A stretch of DNA of 60,432 bases from Ardenticatenaceae bacterium (GCA_011525915.1 WYBM01000091.1:1-60432); one strand, 5' to 3'. Numbered from the stretch's first letter, positions 42,150 through 51,329 are shown. The notes: generated by a model from the letters alone, not told the origin. Program-made: numbers and translations.

Positions 42150-44197
42150 GGGGTGCCATTATTTACCGGGAGTCTGATAATAAATGTTGTTCCTTCACGG
42201 GGGGCGCTGACGACATTAATTTCGCCACCATGCTGCTCGATAATGCGATGACTGGTTGCCAGCCCCAGCCCTGTGCCTTTCCCCGGGTCTTTGGTAGTAT
42301 AAAACGGTTCAAATATATGAGCCAATTCAGCTTCAGACATGCCCTTTCCGTTATCCCTAAAAAGTACCTGAATGTGGCTGGCATCTTGCCCTAACCGGGT
42401 GGTGATTTCTATGTGCCGGTTTTCAGACAGATCTTGTAAGGCGTCACGGGCGTTCACAATGAGGTTGAGCCAGACGCTTTTGAGGTGTTCCCAACTGGCT
42501 ACCACACGTGGCAAATCATCAGCCATGTTTTGAATGACCAGGGTATCGGTCGTTTGCAGTTGGTAATGCACCAGCGCCAGTGTCTGGCGAATAGATTTGT
42601 TGACATCATCAGCCGTAAAAGCATACTGCTCTTGCCGGGCAAAATCCAACAGGCCGCGCACCACTTTGGCGGCCCGTTCCCCGGCCTGGTGAATCAGGTC
42701 AACAGATTCGTAATTTTCGTCGTCTGGCGGGATGATCATTTTCAGGATTTCAGCGTTGGCATTGATAGCGGTAAGGGGATTGTTGATTTCATGGGCGACG
42801 CCGGCGGCCAGTTGGCCAATGGCGGCCAGTTTGCCCGCTTGCAGCAGTGAACCTTCGAGCCGCCGCTCTTCTGTACGATCTTGCCAGACGATAACGGCAC
42901 GGGCAGAGCTGGCCTGTTTGCCAGGGATAGGATAAACGTTGATGTCCCATTCACGCGGCAGGTGGTCTTCCCCTTTGTAGTTAAGCGTCCAGTGGCAGGC
43001 TTCTTTTTCGGTGAGGGTATGGGCGGCCAGGCAGTGTGTGCATGGCTCCTCGCGGCGGAAGAAGGCCCGGTAACATACCTGGCCAACCAGGGTATCGGCC
43101 GTGTCAGCCAGTTCATCGGCTTTACTTTTGTTAACACCCACCAGTTCCCAATCATCGTTGATGGTGTAAATGGGGTTGGGGATGCCGTCAATGAGTGCTT
43201 GCAGCGTGTTGCGGTTTTCTAGCAGTTCTTGCTGGCGCTGGCGAATGCGCTGAAAGAGCCAGGCGTTTTCGATGGCCTCGCTGACGGAACTGGCCAGCGA
43301 GTTAAAGATATCCAGGTCAAAATCGGTGTAACGGCCGTCTACCTTGTTAAACCCGCTGATAATGCCTACCGCCCGCCCACGTACAAGCAGCGGCGCGATG
43401 ATGAGCGAGCGGACGTCATAGTTAGGAGGGGCATCACTGGTGGGCACAAAACGACTGTCACCCGGCGCATGGTTCAGATATACGGCCGTTTGCTCGCCAA
43501 ATGCCAGGCCCATGATGCCTGTGTCTGCGGCCATGGACGGCAGGGCTGTCACCGGAATGCCTCCTTCCTGGTTACGCAGGTTTTTATAGCGCAGCTTGCC
43601 CCCTTCCACCAACAGGGCCGCGGCCAATTCTACCCCCATGACCAGGTGAATGCCTTCGACGGCCGTTTCCAAAATATCGGCCTGTTCCAGCTTCGCCGCC
43701 ACGGCTTGCGCAATCCGGTTTAAATCGGCTAACTGCTGGCTTTGCTGCTGCAGCTGTTTTTCCAACTGCTGCGTACGCAAGATGGTCTTAACACGGGCCA
43801 GTAACTCCTGGGGGCGGTAAGGTTTGGTAATGTAGTCATCAGCCCCGGCGGAAAGCGCCTCTACTTTTTCGTTGCTGCCGGCTGCGGCCGTAAGCAAGAC
43901 CACTCGTGTATAGCGCAAATCGGGGTGCTCGCGTATCCAGGTCAAGACATCTAACCCGGAAAGATTGGGCATGCGCATGTCCAACAGCACCAGGTCGATC
44001 TCCGTTTTATCATGCAGGGTAGATTCTAGAAAATTGATCGCCTGTTCGCCGTCACTGGTAATAGAAACTTCATAGCCTTCTTTTTTGATCAGATAATCAG
44101 CCAGAGACTCGGCAATTTCCGGTTCATCGTCCACAATGAGCAGATGAGCAGCGGGAGCGGAAGATTCAATGTCGGCTGAAGGGATGGTAGGCGTCAT
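42146..44197 (-). CDS. Cytosolic sensor kinase, REC-GAF-PAS-HisKA-HATPase
   Basis: 683 aa, no TM segment. REC domain (about residues 18-140; LLIVDDEPEIAESL, phospho-acceptor in LVLLDMRMPNL, KPYRPQEL), coiled coil, GAF (about 165-310), PAS (about 325-440, with CxxC-like CYRAFF and PCTHC cysteines that may bind metal or sense redox), then HisKA with His469 in GVAHEINNPLT and HATPase motifs NLIVNARDAL, DNGKGMS and GTGLGLATSH. An N-terminal receiver on a kinase makes it a likely phosphorelay node. It is flanked by an OmpR-type regulator upstream and a PucR regulator downstream. Confidence 0.88.
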   Translation of the reverse strand: MTPTIPSADIESSAPAAHLLIVDDEPEIAESLADYLIKKEGYEVSITSDGEQAINFLESTLHDKTEIDLVLLDMRMPNLSGLDVLTWIREHPDLRYTRVVLLTAAAGSNEKVEALSAGADDYITKPYRPQELLARVKTILRTQQLEKQLQQQSQQLADLNRIAQAVAAKLEQADILETAVEGIHLVMGVELAAALLVEGGKLRYKNLRNQEGGIPVTALPSMAADTGIMGLAFGEQTAVYLNHAPGDSRFVPTSDAPPNYDVRSLIIAPLLVRGRAVGIISGFNKVDGRYTDFDLDIFNSLASSVSEAIENAWLFQRIRQRQQELLENRNTLQALIDGIPNPIYTINDDWELVGVNKSKADELADTADTLVGQVCYRAFFRREEPCTHCLAAHTLTEKEACHWTLNYKGEDHLPREWDINVYPIPGKQASSARAVIVWQDRTEERRLEGSLLQAGKLAAIGQLAAGVAHEINNPLTAINANAEILKMIIPPDDENYESVDLIHQAGERAAKVVRGLLDFARQEQYAFTADDVNKSIRQTLALVHYQLQTTDTLVIQNMADDLPRVVASWEHLKSVWLNLIVNARDALQDLSENRHIEITTRLGQDASHIQVLFRDNGKGMSEAELAHIFEPFYTTKDPGKGTGLGLATSHRIIEQHGGEINVVSAPREGTTFIIRLPVNNGTP

Positions 44198-44208
44198 GAA
44201 AAGGGGGA

Positions 44209-44251
44209 TTTAAGATTAGAGATCAGAGATGGCTCGATCTCCAATCTTAAA
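44209..44251. repeat. Stem-loop between regulator and kinase genes
   Basis: TTTAAGATT pairs with AATCTTAAA (9 bp), one mismatch, then GAGATC with GATCTC, loop 11 nt. It fills the gap between the OmpR-type regulator stop and the kinase ATG, so may set relative expression. Built from AGATCAGAGAT-like repeats also seen near 39.80 kb. Confidence 0.6.
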
Positions 44252-44254
44252 ATT

Positions 44255-44968
44255 CTACGGCTCGGCCGGTTTTGTCGTAAACGTATAGCCATGTCCCTGT
44301 ACCGTTAAGATGTATCTTGGCTCGTTGGGCACAGGTTCAATCTTTTCACGCAGGTTTTTGATGTGCGCGCGGACCAGTTCTGGGCTGCCCGTGTCGCGGG
44401 GGTAATCCCATACATCTTGTAAAAGCTGCTGGCTGTTAAATACCTGATCAGCATGGCTCATCAGGTGGTAGAGCAGGTCAAACTGTACATTGGTGAGCAA
44501 GGCAGTACTGTGCTGCGTGGTCACCTGGAAGCTGCGGGTATCTAAAACCACATCGCCAGCGACAACTTCTGTGGGGGGCGCAGATGCCGTGAGTTTAGGG
44601 GTTACCCGGCGTAAGATGGCCCGAATACGCAGTTGCAGCTCTTCCATGTTAAAGGGTTTCGCCAGGTAATCATCGGCCCCGGCACGGAAACCTTCGATTT
44701 TGTCTTCATCTTTCGCCTTGGCTGTCAGAAAGAGTACCGGAATTTCTTTCAGCAGCGGGTCGCCGCGTAATTGGCGACAGACCTGGTACCCATCCATACC
44801 GGGCATCATAATGTCCAGAATAAAAAGATCAGGGGGATGACGGTGTGCCAATTGCAGCCCTTCGGTGCCGCTGTTAGCGACCATGACGGTGTGATCATAG
44901 GTCTTAAGGACACGTTGCAAGGTGCGCGAAACGAGTTCGTCATCGTCAATAACCAGGATCGTAGACAT
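44255..44968 (-). CDS. OmpR/PhoB-type response regulator
   Basis: 237 aa. Receiver domain (ILVIDDDELVSRTL, phospho-acceptor in LFILDIMMPGMDG, LTAKAKDEDKIEGFRAGADDYLAKPF) and C-terminal winged helix (LTNVQFDLLYHLMSH to YILTVQGHGYTF). AAGGAG precedes the ATG. First gene of a regulator-kinase-PucR unit. A TATACT box lies at 45076-45081, with no good -35. Confidence 0.92.
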   Translation of the reverse strand: MSTILVIDDDELVSRTLQRVLKTYDHTVMVANSGTEGLQLAHRHPPDLFILDIMMPGMDGYQVCRQLRGDPLLKEIPVLFLTAKAKDEDKIEGFRAGADDYLAKPFNMEELQLRIRAILRRVTPKLTASAPPTEVVAGDVVLDTRSFQVTTQHSTALLTNVQFDLLYHLMSHADQVFNSQQLLQDVWDYPRDTGSPELVRAHIKNLREKIEPVPNEPRYILTVQGHGYTFTTKPAEP

Positions 44969-45125
44969 GGGTACTCCTTTGTTGAACGTTGAACCAATCG
45001 CCGATTAGTTGGGCCAAAACAGTGTCTTACCCATCGGCAACCATCGCCATTTGCTTTATGTGAACCTACCTGGTTAGTATAACAGATTTTTGCAGAATGT
45101 GGGGGAAGGGGTACGGTCGTAATCC

Positions 45126-45175
45126 AAAAACCGAAGGTCACCACTTGTTTTACAAACAGGTGCGACCTTCGGTTT
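45126..45175 (-). terminator. Intrinsic terminator of the pdh operon
   Basis: Two-part stem (AAACCGAAGGTC / GACCTTCGGTTT and CACTTGTTT / AAACAGGTG) with TAC loop and a T-run on the minus strand, 14 bp after the E2 stop. Confidence 0.9.
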
Positions 45176-45188
45176 ATAGGTTATGGTT

Positions 45189-46469
45189 TTACAGCAGCAG
45201 CCGCAGGGCGTTTTCCAGAATGCTTTTAAGCGCCTGCATAAATTGGGCTGCCTCGGCACCATCGGTAACACGGTGGTCCGCGGAGATGGTGGCTTTCATG
45301 CGTGTGCCTATGGCCAGTTCACCGTTGACGATGACAGGCACCTGTTGGGCGCTGCCCACAGCCAGGATAGCCGCATTGGGCGGGTTGATGATGGCAATGA
45401 AGTGGTCTACTTCATACGCCCCCAGATTACTGACGGTGAAGGTAGCCCCTTCTACGTCTTCTGGGTGTACCTTACCTTCACGCGCACGGGCGATCATCTC
45501 CCGGTTGTCACGGGCGATCTTAGAGATGCTGGCAATATCGGTGTCTTTTTGCACCACGGTGAGCAGCCCGCCTTCTATGGCTACGGCCGAACCCACATGG
45601 ATGCGCTGATGGTGGATGATTTTGTCGCCGCCAAAGCTGGCGTTGATATTAGGAAATTCACGCAAAGCCAGCGCCGCCGCTTTGACGATCAGGTCATTGA
45701 CCGTCACTTTATTGTCCGGGCCCAGCGCCTCGTTGATCTGCTTACGCAGGGCCAACGCCGGTTCCATGTTGATCTCCGTAGTGACGTAGAAGTGGGGTAT
45801 GGTGGTTTTACTTTCGGTCATACGCCGGGCAATAGCGCTGCGCATGCGTGTCAGCGGCCGTTCGGTGCTGTCTGGGCCGGCGGCCACGGGTGAGGGCGCT
45901 GCGGCTGGTATGGTGATGGTTGGCTGTGGTTGGGTCAGGAAAGATTCCACGTCGGCTTTGCGAATACGGCCGTCTGGCCCACTGCCACTGACGCCGGTTA
46001 AATCTACCCCGTGTTCCTGGGCCACCCGGCGGGCTACCGGCGTGGCTTTAACGCCGCCGGGAAACTCACTGCTGACGGCCGTGCCTGGCGCCTGTGGGGC
46101 TTGGACTGCTGCCGCTGGTGCTGGTGTGGCGGTGGCCGGTTCCGCTTTTGCTTCTGGTTGGGGTTCAGGCGCTGGTGGGGCGGCTCCATCCTGGGTGCCC
46201 GCTTCAGCCATCATGCCCGAAATATCTTCCCCGGCCGCGCCAATGATGCCCAATTTGGCCCCCACCGGAATAAGGTCGCCCGGTTCGGCAAAGATCGCTA
46301 ACAGCACGCCGTCGGCGCGGGCCTGCAGCTCTTGAGTCACCTTGTCTGACTCGATTTCGGCCAGGGCATCCCCTTTGCTCACTGGATCACCAACGTTTTT
46401 GAGCCAGGCGCCCATAGCACCTTCTTCCATATCAAAACCCAATGTGGGCATGAGGATAAAATCCGCCAT
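45189..46469 (-). CDS. pdhC: Pyruvate dehydrogenase E2, dihydrolipoamide acetyltransferase
   Basis: 426 aa. One lipoyl domain (residues 1-78, lipoyl Lys in IESDKVTQE), an Ala/Pro-rich linker, an E1/E3-binding domain (ATPVARRVAQEHGVDLTGV, about 138-172) and the catalytic acyltransferase domain (about 195-426) ending with DHRVTDGAEAAQFM, His and Asp catalytic. Transfers the acetyl group to CoA. The start overlaps the E1-beta stop (TAATG). Substrate could be another 2-oxo acid, but order alpha-beta-E2 without a branched-chain neighbour fits pyruvate. Confidence 0.9.
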   Translation of the reverse strand: MADFILMPTLGFDMEEGAMGAWLKNVGDPVSKGDALAEIESDKVTQELQARADGVLLAIFAEPGDLIPVGAKLGIIGAAGEDISGMMAEAGTQDGAAPPAPEPQPEAKAEPATATPAPAAAVQAPQAPGTAVSSEFPGGVKATPVARRVAQEHGVDLTGVSGSGPDGRIRKADVESFLTQPQPTITIPAAAPSPVAAGPDSTERPLTRMRSAIARRMTESKTTIPHFYVTTEINMEPALALRKQINEALGPDNKVTVNDLIVKAAALALREFPNINASFGGDKIIHHQRIHVGSAVAIEGGLLTVVQKDTDIASISKIARDNREMIARAREGKVHPEDVEGATFTVSNLGAYEVDHFIAIINPPNAAILAVGSAQQVPVIVNGELAIGTRMKATISADHRVTDGAEAAQFMQALKSILENALRLLL

Positions 46470-47449
46470 TAGAGTATCTCCTTCACGGCCGTGACAACTT
46501 TGTGGGCATCGGGTAGGGCCGATTTTTCCAACTCGCCTGAATACGGTGCGGGCACATCATACTGTGCCACTCGTTTAATGGGAGCATCCAGGTAATCAAA
46601 CGCCTTTTCTTGTAATTGGGCCACAATCTCGGCGCCAATGCCATAAGTTTGGTGCCCAAATTCGACGATAACGGCCTTAAACGTCTTTTTAAACGAGGCC
46701 AACGCCAGCGACATGTCCAGCGGCTGCAAGGTGCGTAAATCAATGATCTCCGCTTCAATCCCTTCCCGGGCCAACATCTCGGCCGCTTCCAGGGAAACAT
46801 GCAGCCCTTCACCATAGGTGATAATCGTTACGTCTGTCCCTACCCGCTTAATGTCGGCTTCGCCGATGGCTACCACATAATCTTCATCGGGTACGTCGCC
46901 CCGCACTTTGGGTGAGGTATAAAGGGGTACTGGCTCAATGAACAACACCGGGCCGTTGTCTCGAATGGCGGCCTTCAGCAGCCCTTTGGCGTCATAGGGC
47001 GTAGCCGGGCAGACCACTTTGAGGCCCGGAAAGTGGGCAAAAATGACGTCTGGTGTGTGGCTGTGGGTGGCGCCCAACTGCTTGCCGCCACCACCCGGCG
47101 CACGGAAAACCAGCGGGCAGTCAAACTGGCCGTTGAACATGTAACTCACCTTGGCCGCGTGGTTGACAATGGCGTCAAAAGCCACAAAAGCAAAGTTGAT
47201 GGTCATAAACTCGGCGACTGGCCGCGTCCCGGCCATGGCCGCCCCCACGGCGGCCCCGGCGATGACCATTTCAGAGATGGGGGTGTCGCGGACGCGGCGT
47301 TCGCCAAACTCTTCCAGGAAGCCTTTGGTGACAGCATAAGTGCCGCCCCAGGCCGCCACTTCTTCGCCCATAATAAAAACGTTGTCGTCGCGCTGCATCT
47401 CTTCACGCAGCGCTTCGGTAATTGCTTCACGTAGTGTTAGTCTTGCCAT
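46469..47449 (-). CDS. pdhB: Pyruvate dehydrogenase E1 component, beta subunit
   Basis: 326 aa. LREAITEALREEMQRDDNVF, MGEEVAAWGGTYAVTKGF, RVRDTPISEMVIAGAAVGAAM and FRAPGGGGKQLGATHSH are standard for E1-beta of the alpha2beta2 PDH type. Works with the alpha subunit encoded upstream in binding ThDP and decarboxylating pyruvate. Translationally coupled to E2. No E3 (lipoamide dehydrogenase) is found in the window. Confidence 0.92.
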   Translation of the reverse strand: MARLTLREAITEALREEMQRDDNVFIMGEEVAAWGGTYAVTKGFLEEFGERRVRDTPISEMVIAGAAVGAAMAGTRPVAEFMTINFAFVAFDAIVNHAAKVSYMFNGQFDCPLVFRAPGGGGKQLGATHSHTPDVIFAHFPGLKVVCPATPYDAKGLLKAAIRDNGPVLFIEPVPLYTSPKVRGDVPDEDYVVAIGEADIKRVGTDVTIITYGEGLHVSLEAAEMLAREGIEAEIIDLRTLQPLDMSLALASFKKTFKAVIVEFGHQTYGIGAEIVAQLQEKAFDYLDAPIKRVAQYDVPAPYSGELEKSALPDAHKVVTAVKEIL

Positions 47450-47491
47450 GGTTAAATTCCTGTGGAGCCAAATTTGCCAATTTGGCTTACA

Positions 47492-48457
47492 TTACTCTGG
47501 GTAGATGTGGTTAAAGAGGGTGTCCAAAGCTGGTAAGGGGGATTCGTTGGCAAAGGTGACAGCCTCTTCCATTTGTTTCATCACCGCGTCATCAATGGCC
47601 ACCAGTTCGGCTTCGGTAGCGCCATGCTCTTCCAGCAGCACTTTTTGCAGGGTGGCAATGGGGTCTTTTTCATCGCGCCATTTATCCAGTTCGCCGGCCG
47701 GCCGGTAGCGGGTACGGTCACCGATAGAATGGCCCTCGTAACGATAGGTGACCATTTCCAGGAACTGGGGACCTTTGCCTTTGCGGCAGGCATCAATGGC
47801 TTTTTGGGTGGCTTTGTACACGTCAACGATGTTCATGCCGTCAATTTTTTTGGCGGGGATGTTATAAGCCTTAGCTTTATCGGCCAGGTTGGGGTTGGCA
47901 GAGGCCTGGTCTACGGCCGTGCCCATGCCATACTTATTATTCTCACATATAAAAACAATGGGCAGGTCCCACACCCCCGCCATATTTAACGATTCATGGA
48001 AGTAGCCGATGTTTGTGGCGCCGTCGCCAAAGTAGCACAGGCAAACACCGCCCGTACCTTTGTATTGTTCCGCCAGGGCCATGCCCGTGCCTAATGTCAG
48101 GTGGGCACCGACAATGCCGTAACCGCCCCAAAACTTTTTCTCTTTGCTGGCCAGGTGCATGGAGCCACCGCGCCCGCCAACAACACCGGTGGCCTTGCCC
48201 ATCAGTTCAGCCATGACCGCCCCTGGTTCCAACCCCACCGCCAGGGCATGACCGTGATCGCGGTAGGCGGTAATCAGGTGGTCACGCTGCGGATCACGGG
48301 CGGCAATGGTGCCTACGGCCACCGCTTCCTGGCCAATGTAAAGGTGCAGGAAGCCTTTGATTTTCCCTTCAAGCTGGTACAGTTCGTCGCTGCGCTCTTC
48401 AAAGCGACGAATGAGCACCATTTGGCGGTACCATTCGAGTAACGTTTCTTTGTCCAT
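47492..48457 (-). CDS. pdhA: Pyruvate dehydrogenase E1 component, alpha subunit
   Basis: 321 aa. MVLIRRFEERSDELYQLEGKIKGFLHLYIGQEAV at the N-terminus is conserved across E1-alpha (quoted here in part), and the ThDP motif is CYFGDGATNIGYFHESLN...ENNKYGMGT. TYRYEGHSIGDRTRYR is the phosphorylation-loop equivalent, typical of PDH. GGGAGATATGA precedes the ATG. First gene of the operon. Confidence 0.93.
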   Translation of the reverse strand: MDKETLLEWYRQMVLIRRFEERSDELYQLEGKIKGFLHLYIGQEAVAVGTIAARDPQRDHLITAYRDHGHALAVGLEPGAVMAELMGKATGVVGGRGGSMHLASKEKKFWGGYGIVGAHLTLGTGMALAEQYKGTGGVCLCYFGDGATNIGYFHESLNMAGVWDLPIVFICENNKYGMGTAVDQASANPNLADKAKAYNIPAKKIDGMNIVDVYKATQKAIDACRKGKGPQFLEMVTYRYEGHSIGDRTRYRPAGELDKWRDEKDPIATLQKVLLEEHGATEAELVAIDDAVMKQMEEAVTFANESPLPALDTLFNHIYPE

Positions 48458-48818
48458 TCATATCTCCCTTGAAATTTATCAACGCAGCGGCGCAAGTGCT
48501 CAGAGAAACGAGGCTCTGGTAATTACATTTTATGCGTTGTGAGTGTTCAATTGTTGTCGCCTCATAACAGGCAGCTTTTACGGGCTGAATAACCGGTTCA
48601 GGGATCGGGTAGTTATCAAAGGTTTTTAACCCAAAAGCGGGATGGTGGTTGTATGAATCATTGGCTAACCGTTGGTTGATAGCGCTTGCTGGCCAACGGC
48701 CGTAAAGCCATCAACAAAATAGTTTAGCAAAATTATCCTTTAGCGGCGAGTTATGAAATAGCACGATATGCACAAATTTTAAGGGCAGCCATTGGAGATT
48801 AAACAAAATTGCCACATG
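48458..48818. other. 361-bp gap between thrB and pdhA, nothing recognised
   Basis: Relatively AT-rich, one ACGGCCGT site at about 48698, no long open frame, no strong hairpin. It must hold the pdhA promoter (minus strand), but I see no convincing boxes. Confidence 0.5.
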
Positions 48819-49736
48819 TTACGCGCCACTCACCGGTTTCTCTACACAGCTTCCCTGGTGATCTACATCTAAGACCCAGGTGCGGCTGTTTAACCCGGCC
48901 TGGGCAAATACGGCCGTGACCGCCTCCCCAATGTACACATGGCCCTCTGGGGCAAAGGCGATCAGGCTGGGGCCGGCGCCGCTGAGGGCCACCCCCTGCG
49001 CACCCGCGGCCTGGGCGGCGGCAAATGCCCCGGCCATGCCGGGGATGAGCGGGATGCGGTAAGGCTGGTGCAGTGTGTCTTGCATGGCGATGGCCAGCCG
49101 GGTGTAGTCAGCCGTTTGCAGGGCGCGGATGACAAGAGGAGTGCGGGCGGCATTAAAGATGGCATCCGCGTGTGATACCTGGGCCGGCAGGGCGGCGCGG
49201 GCCTCACGGGTGAGCAGGTGAAAATCGGGCAAAATAACAACCACTTTCAGATCTGGCAAGTCAAACCGCTCAATGTGCAGGCCGCGTGGGTGCCCTATGC
49301 CCAGCACCAACCCACCGTAGAGGGCCGGGGCCACGTTGTCCGGGTGGCCTTCCCTTTCGGCGGCAAAGTGTAAAATTTGTTCAGGGGTAAACGGCCCGCC
49401 TATCAGCGCGTTGGCCGCTAACATGCCGCCTAACACGGCCGTGGAACTGCTGCCCAACCCACTGCCCACAGGAATGGCGTTTTCCTGGTGAATGTGCAGG
49501 CCAGACGGCCGTTGACCGGCCTTCTCAAAAATGAGCGCCGCACACTGGTACACCAGGTTCGATTTGTCCGTGGCTACGTTGGCGGCATCGGTGCCGCTGA
49601 CGGTGATAGTGAGGGCCGGGTGGGGCACGGCCGTGAACGTGATGCGGTTATACAGCGCCAGGGCCAACCCCAGGCAGTCAAAGCCCGGCCCCAGGTTGGC
49701 CGAGGTGGCGGGAACGGAAACAGTCACTTGGCTCAT
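48819..49736 (-). CDS. thrB: Homoserine kinase
   Basis: About 305 aa from ATG 49736. GHMP kinase: VPATSANLGPGFDCLGLAL at the N-terminus, the ATP loop IPVGSGLGSSSTAVLGGMLAAN (key residues PVGSGLGSSS) and GVALSGAGPSLIAF near the C-terminus. Phosphorylates homoserine in threonine synthesis. The longer frame from 49868 is rejected because it runs antisense through a Calx-beta remnant. A TAAAAT box lies seven bases upstream of the ATG, suggesting a leaderless transcript. No thrC or hom is adjacent. Confidence 0.93.
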   Translation of the reverse strand: MSQVTVSVPATSANLGPGFDCLGLALALYNRITFTAVPHPALTITVSGTDAANVATDKSNLVYQCAALIFEKAGQRPSGLHIHQENAIPVGSGLGSSSTAVLGGMLAANALIGGPFTPEQILHFAAEREGHPDNVAPALYGGLVLGIGHPRGLHIERFDLPDLKVVVILPDFHLLTREARAALPAQVSHADAIFNAARTPLVIRALQTADYTRLAIAMQDTLHQPYRIPLIPGMAGAFAAAQAAGAQGVALSGAGPSLIAFAPEGHVYIGEAVTAVFAQAGLNSRTWVLDVDHQGSCVEKPVSGA

Positions 49737-49743
49737 GCAGCAT

Positions 49744-49749
49744 ATTTTA
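49744..49749 (-). promoter_or_regulatory. TAAAAT -10 box of thrB
   Basis: TAAAAT on the minus strand, seven bases before the thrB ATG; no clear -35. Confidence 0.35.
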
Positions 49750-49767
49750 CGTGCAAATGAAGCGGAG

Positions 49768-49938
49768 GGCGATAGTGGGAAGACGGCCGTTGAACCGAAA
49801 GAAACCTTTTTCCTCGACCTCAGCCGCCCGGTTAATGCTATACTCTTGGACAAGCAGGCCACAGGCACTATCTTAAATGATGATGCAGATGGAGAAATCA
49901 GTTATCTACTTTATCTGCCTGTGATGATGAAACCGTAA
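49768..49938 (+). pseudogene. Remnant of a Calx-beta surface protein gene (C-terminus)
   Basis: The frame reads KTAVEPKETFFLDLS, then NAILLDKQATGTILNDD, a textbook end of a Calx-beta repeat. It closes with ISYLLYLPVMMKP, the hydrophobic Tyr-Leu-Pro-Val tail typical of Chloroflexota secreted proteins. No signal peptide, start codon or earlier repeats remain: homology stops about 30 bp from the divergent thrB start. This looks like the 3' stub left after deletion or rearrangement. A hairpin (49955-49988) follows, as after other genes here. Confidence 0.7.
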
Positions 49939-49954
49939 GTTATATGAAGATGGA

Positions 49955-49988
49955 GGGTGGCAAACGCGGCGCGCCACGTTTGCCACCC
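49955..49988. repeat. Intergenic stem-loop (GGGTGGCAAACG arms)
   Basis: 12-bp perfect stem GGGTGGCAAACG / CGTTTGCCACCC, 10-nt loop, no T-run. Sits 16 bp after the stop of the Calx-beta remnant and is related to the hairpins at 180 and 17880. Confidence 0.6.
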
Positions 49989-50069
49989 ACAGTCACCTTG
50001 CCACCCACACACCTGCGACCAGAGGTCGCCCTTATTCTGTCACAAATTCCACGGCCGTCGGCCCGGCAT

Positions 50070-51266
50070 ATGGCGCTGCGTGTCAGCCCGGCAGCCGAAA
50101 GGGCCATTCGGGGTGGGCACCCGTGGCTGTTTGACGAAGCCATCCGCTACCAGAGTTTTGCCGGGAAGCCCGGTGACCTGGCCGTCATCTTTGACCAGAA
50201 GCGCCGCTTTCTGGCGGTGGGCTTATATGATCCGCATTCACCTATTCGGGTGCGTATTTTGCAGGCTGGGACGCCGGCCACCATTGATGCTGCCTGGCTT
50301 CGTCAGCGGTTGGCCACGGCCGTCTCCCGGCGCCATACACTGGACCAGACACATACCACTGGCTACCGGTTGGTGCACGGTGAAAATGACGGCCTGCCGG
50401 GGCTGGTGATTGACCGTTATGCCCAGACCTGCGTGGTAAAGCTGTATACGGCGGCCTGGGCGCCCCACCTGCCGGATGTGCTGGATGGACTGACGGCCGT
50501 GACCCATGTGCCGCGCATGGTGCTCCGCCTAAGCCGTATTGCTTGCCGTTACCCGGAACACCTGTACGGGCTGGAAAATGGTCAGCTGTTGGCCGGTGAC
50601 CCCTTAAAAGAGCCTGTGACGTTTTTAGAAAATGGACTGGCGTTTGAAGTGGATGTGAGCCAGGGTCAGAAAACCGGCTTTTTCCTGGATCAGCGAGAGA
50701 ACCGGGCCAGAGTAGAAAAGTTGGCCGCCGGTAAACGTGTGTTAAATATGTTTGCTTACACCGGCGGTTTTTCACTCTATGCAGCCCGGGGTGGAGCCAC
50801 GCGGGTCATCAGTGTGGACCTGAGCCAGCCGGCGCTGGCAGCGGCCTTACGCAACTTTAAACTTAATCAGTCTGAGGCCAATGTGGCTGCTTGCGAGCAT
50901 GAGGTATTGGTAGGGGACGCATTCCAGGCATTCCGGCAAATCCGGGAGACACGACGCACCTTTGATATGGTGGTGATTGACCCGCCCGCCTTTGCCAAGA
51001 AGCAGGATGAAGTAGAACGAGCGCTGACGGCTTACGGCCGTCTTGTGCGGTCGTGTTTGGGGGTGCTAAAACCTGGCGGCCTGCTGGTGATGGCCTCCTG
51101 TTCCAGCCGCATAGACACGGAAACGTTTTTTCAGACAATTCATCAGGCAGCTGTACGCATGGGACGGCCGTTGCAGGAAATTGAACGCACCGGCCAGCCC
51201 TTGGACCATCCTATTACTTTCCCAGAAGGAGCTTACTTAAAATGCCTCTATGCTCAAGCCCCGTAA
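50070..51266 (+). CDS. RlmI-like 23S rRNA (cytosine-C5) methyltransferase
   Basis: About 398 aa from ATG 50070. N-terminal PUA-like domain (SPAAERAIRGGHPWLFDEAI to RVRIL), a central EEHEE-type domain, then a Rossmann methyltransferase with motif I RVLNMFAYTGGFSLYAARGG, VISVDLSQPAL and catalytic-loop DPPAFAKK. In E. coli RlmI (YccW) makes m5C1962 in 23S rRNA. The usual family catalytic Cys may lie in MASCSSRI. Earlier in-frame starts (49944) would run through the hairpin and are unlikely. Confidence 0.87.
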   Translation: MALRVSPAAERAIRGGHPWLFDEAIRYQSFAGKPGDLAVIFDQKRRFLAVGLYDPHSPIRVRILQAGTPATIDAAWLRQRLATAVSRRHTLDQTHTTGYRLVHGENDGLPGLVIDRYAQTCVVKLYTAAWAPHLPDVLDGLTAVTHVPRMVLRLSRIACRYPEHLYGLENGQLLAGDPLKEPVTFLENGLAFEVDVSQGQKTGFFLDQRENRARVEKLAAGKRVLNMFAYTGGFSLYAARGGATRVISVDLSQPALAAALRNFKLNQSEANVAACEHEVLVGDAFQAFRQIRETRRTFDMVVIDPPAFAKKQDEVERALTAYGRLVRSCLGVLKPGGLLVMASCSSRIDTETFFQTIHQAAVRMGRPLQEIERTGQPLDHPITFPEGAYLKCLYAQAP

Positions 51267-51329
51267 AGGAACAAAAATGACCGCATGGGGAGAACCAATA
51301 CCAATCTCACATTTTGGGCAGCAAAGTGT

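Noticed and set aside
49736..49868. N-terminal extension of homoserine kinase
   Set aside because: The extra 44 residues are antisense to the Calx-beta remnant and precede the conserved GHMP start.
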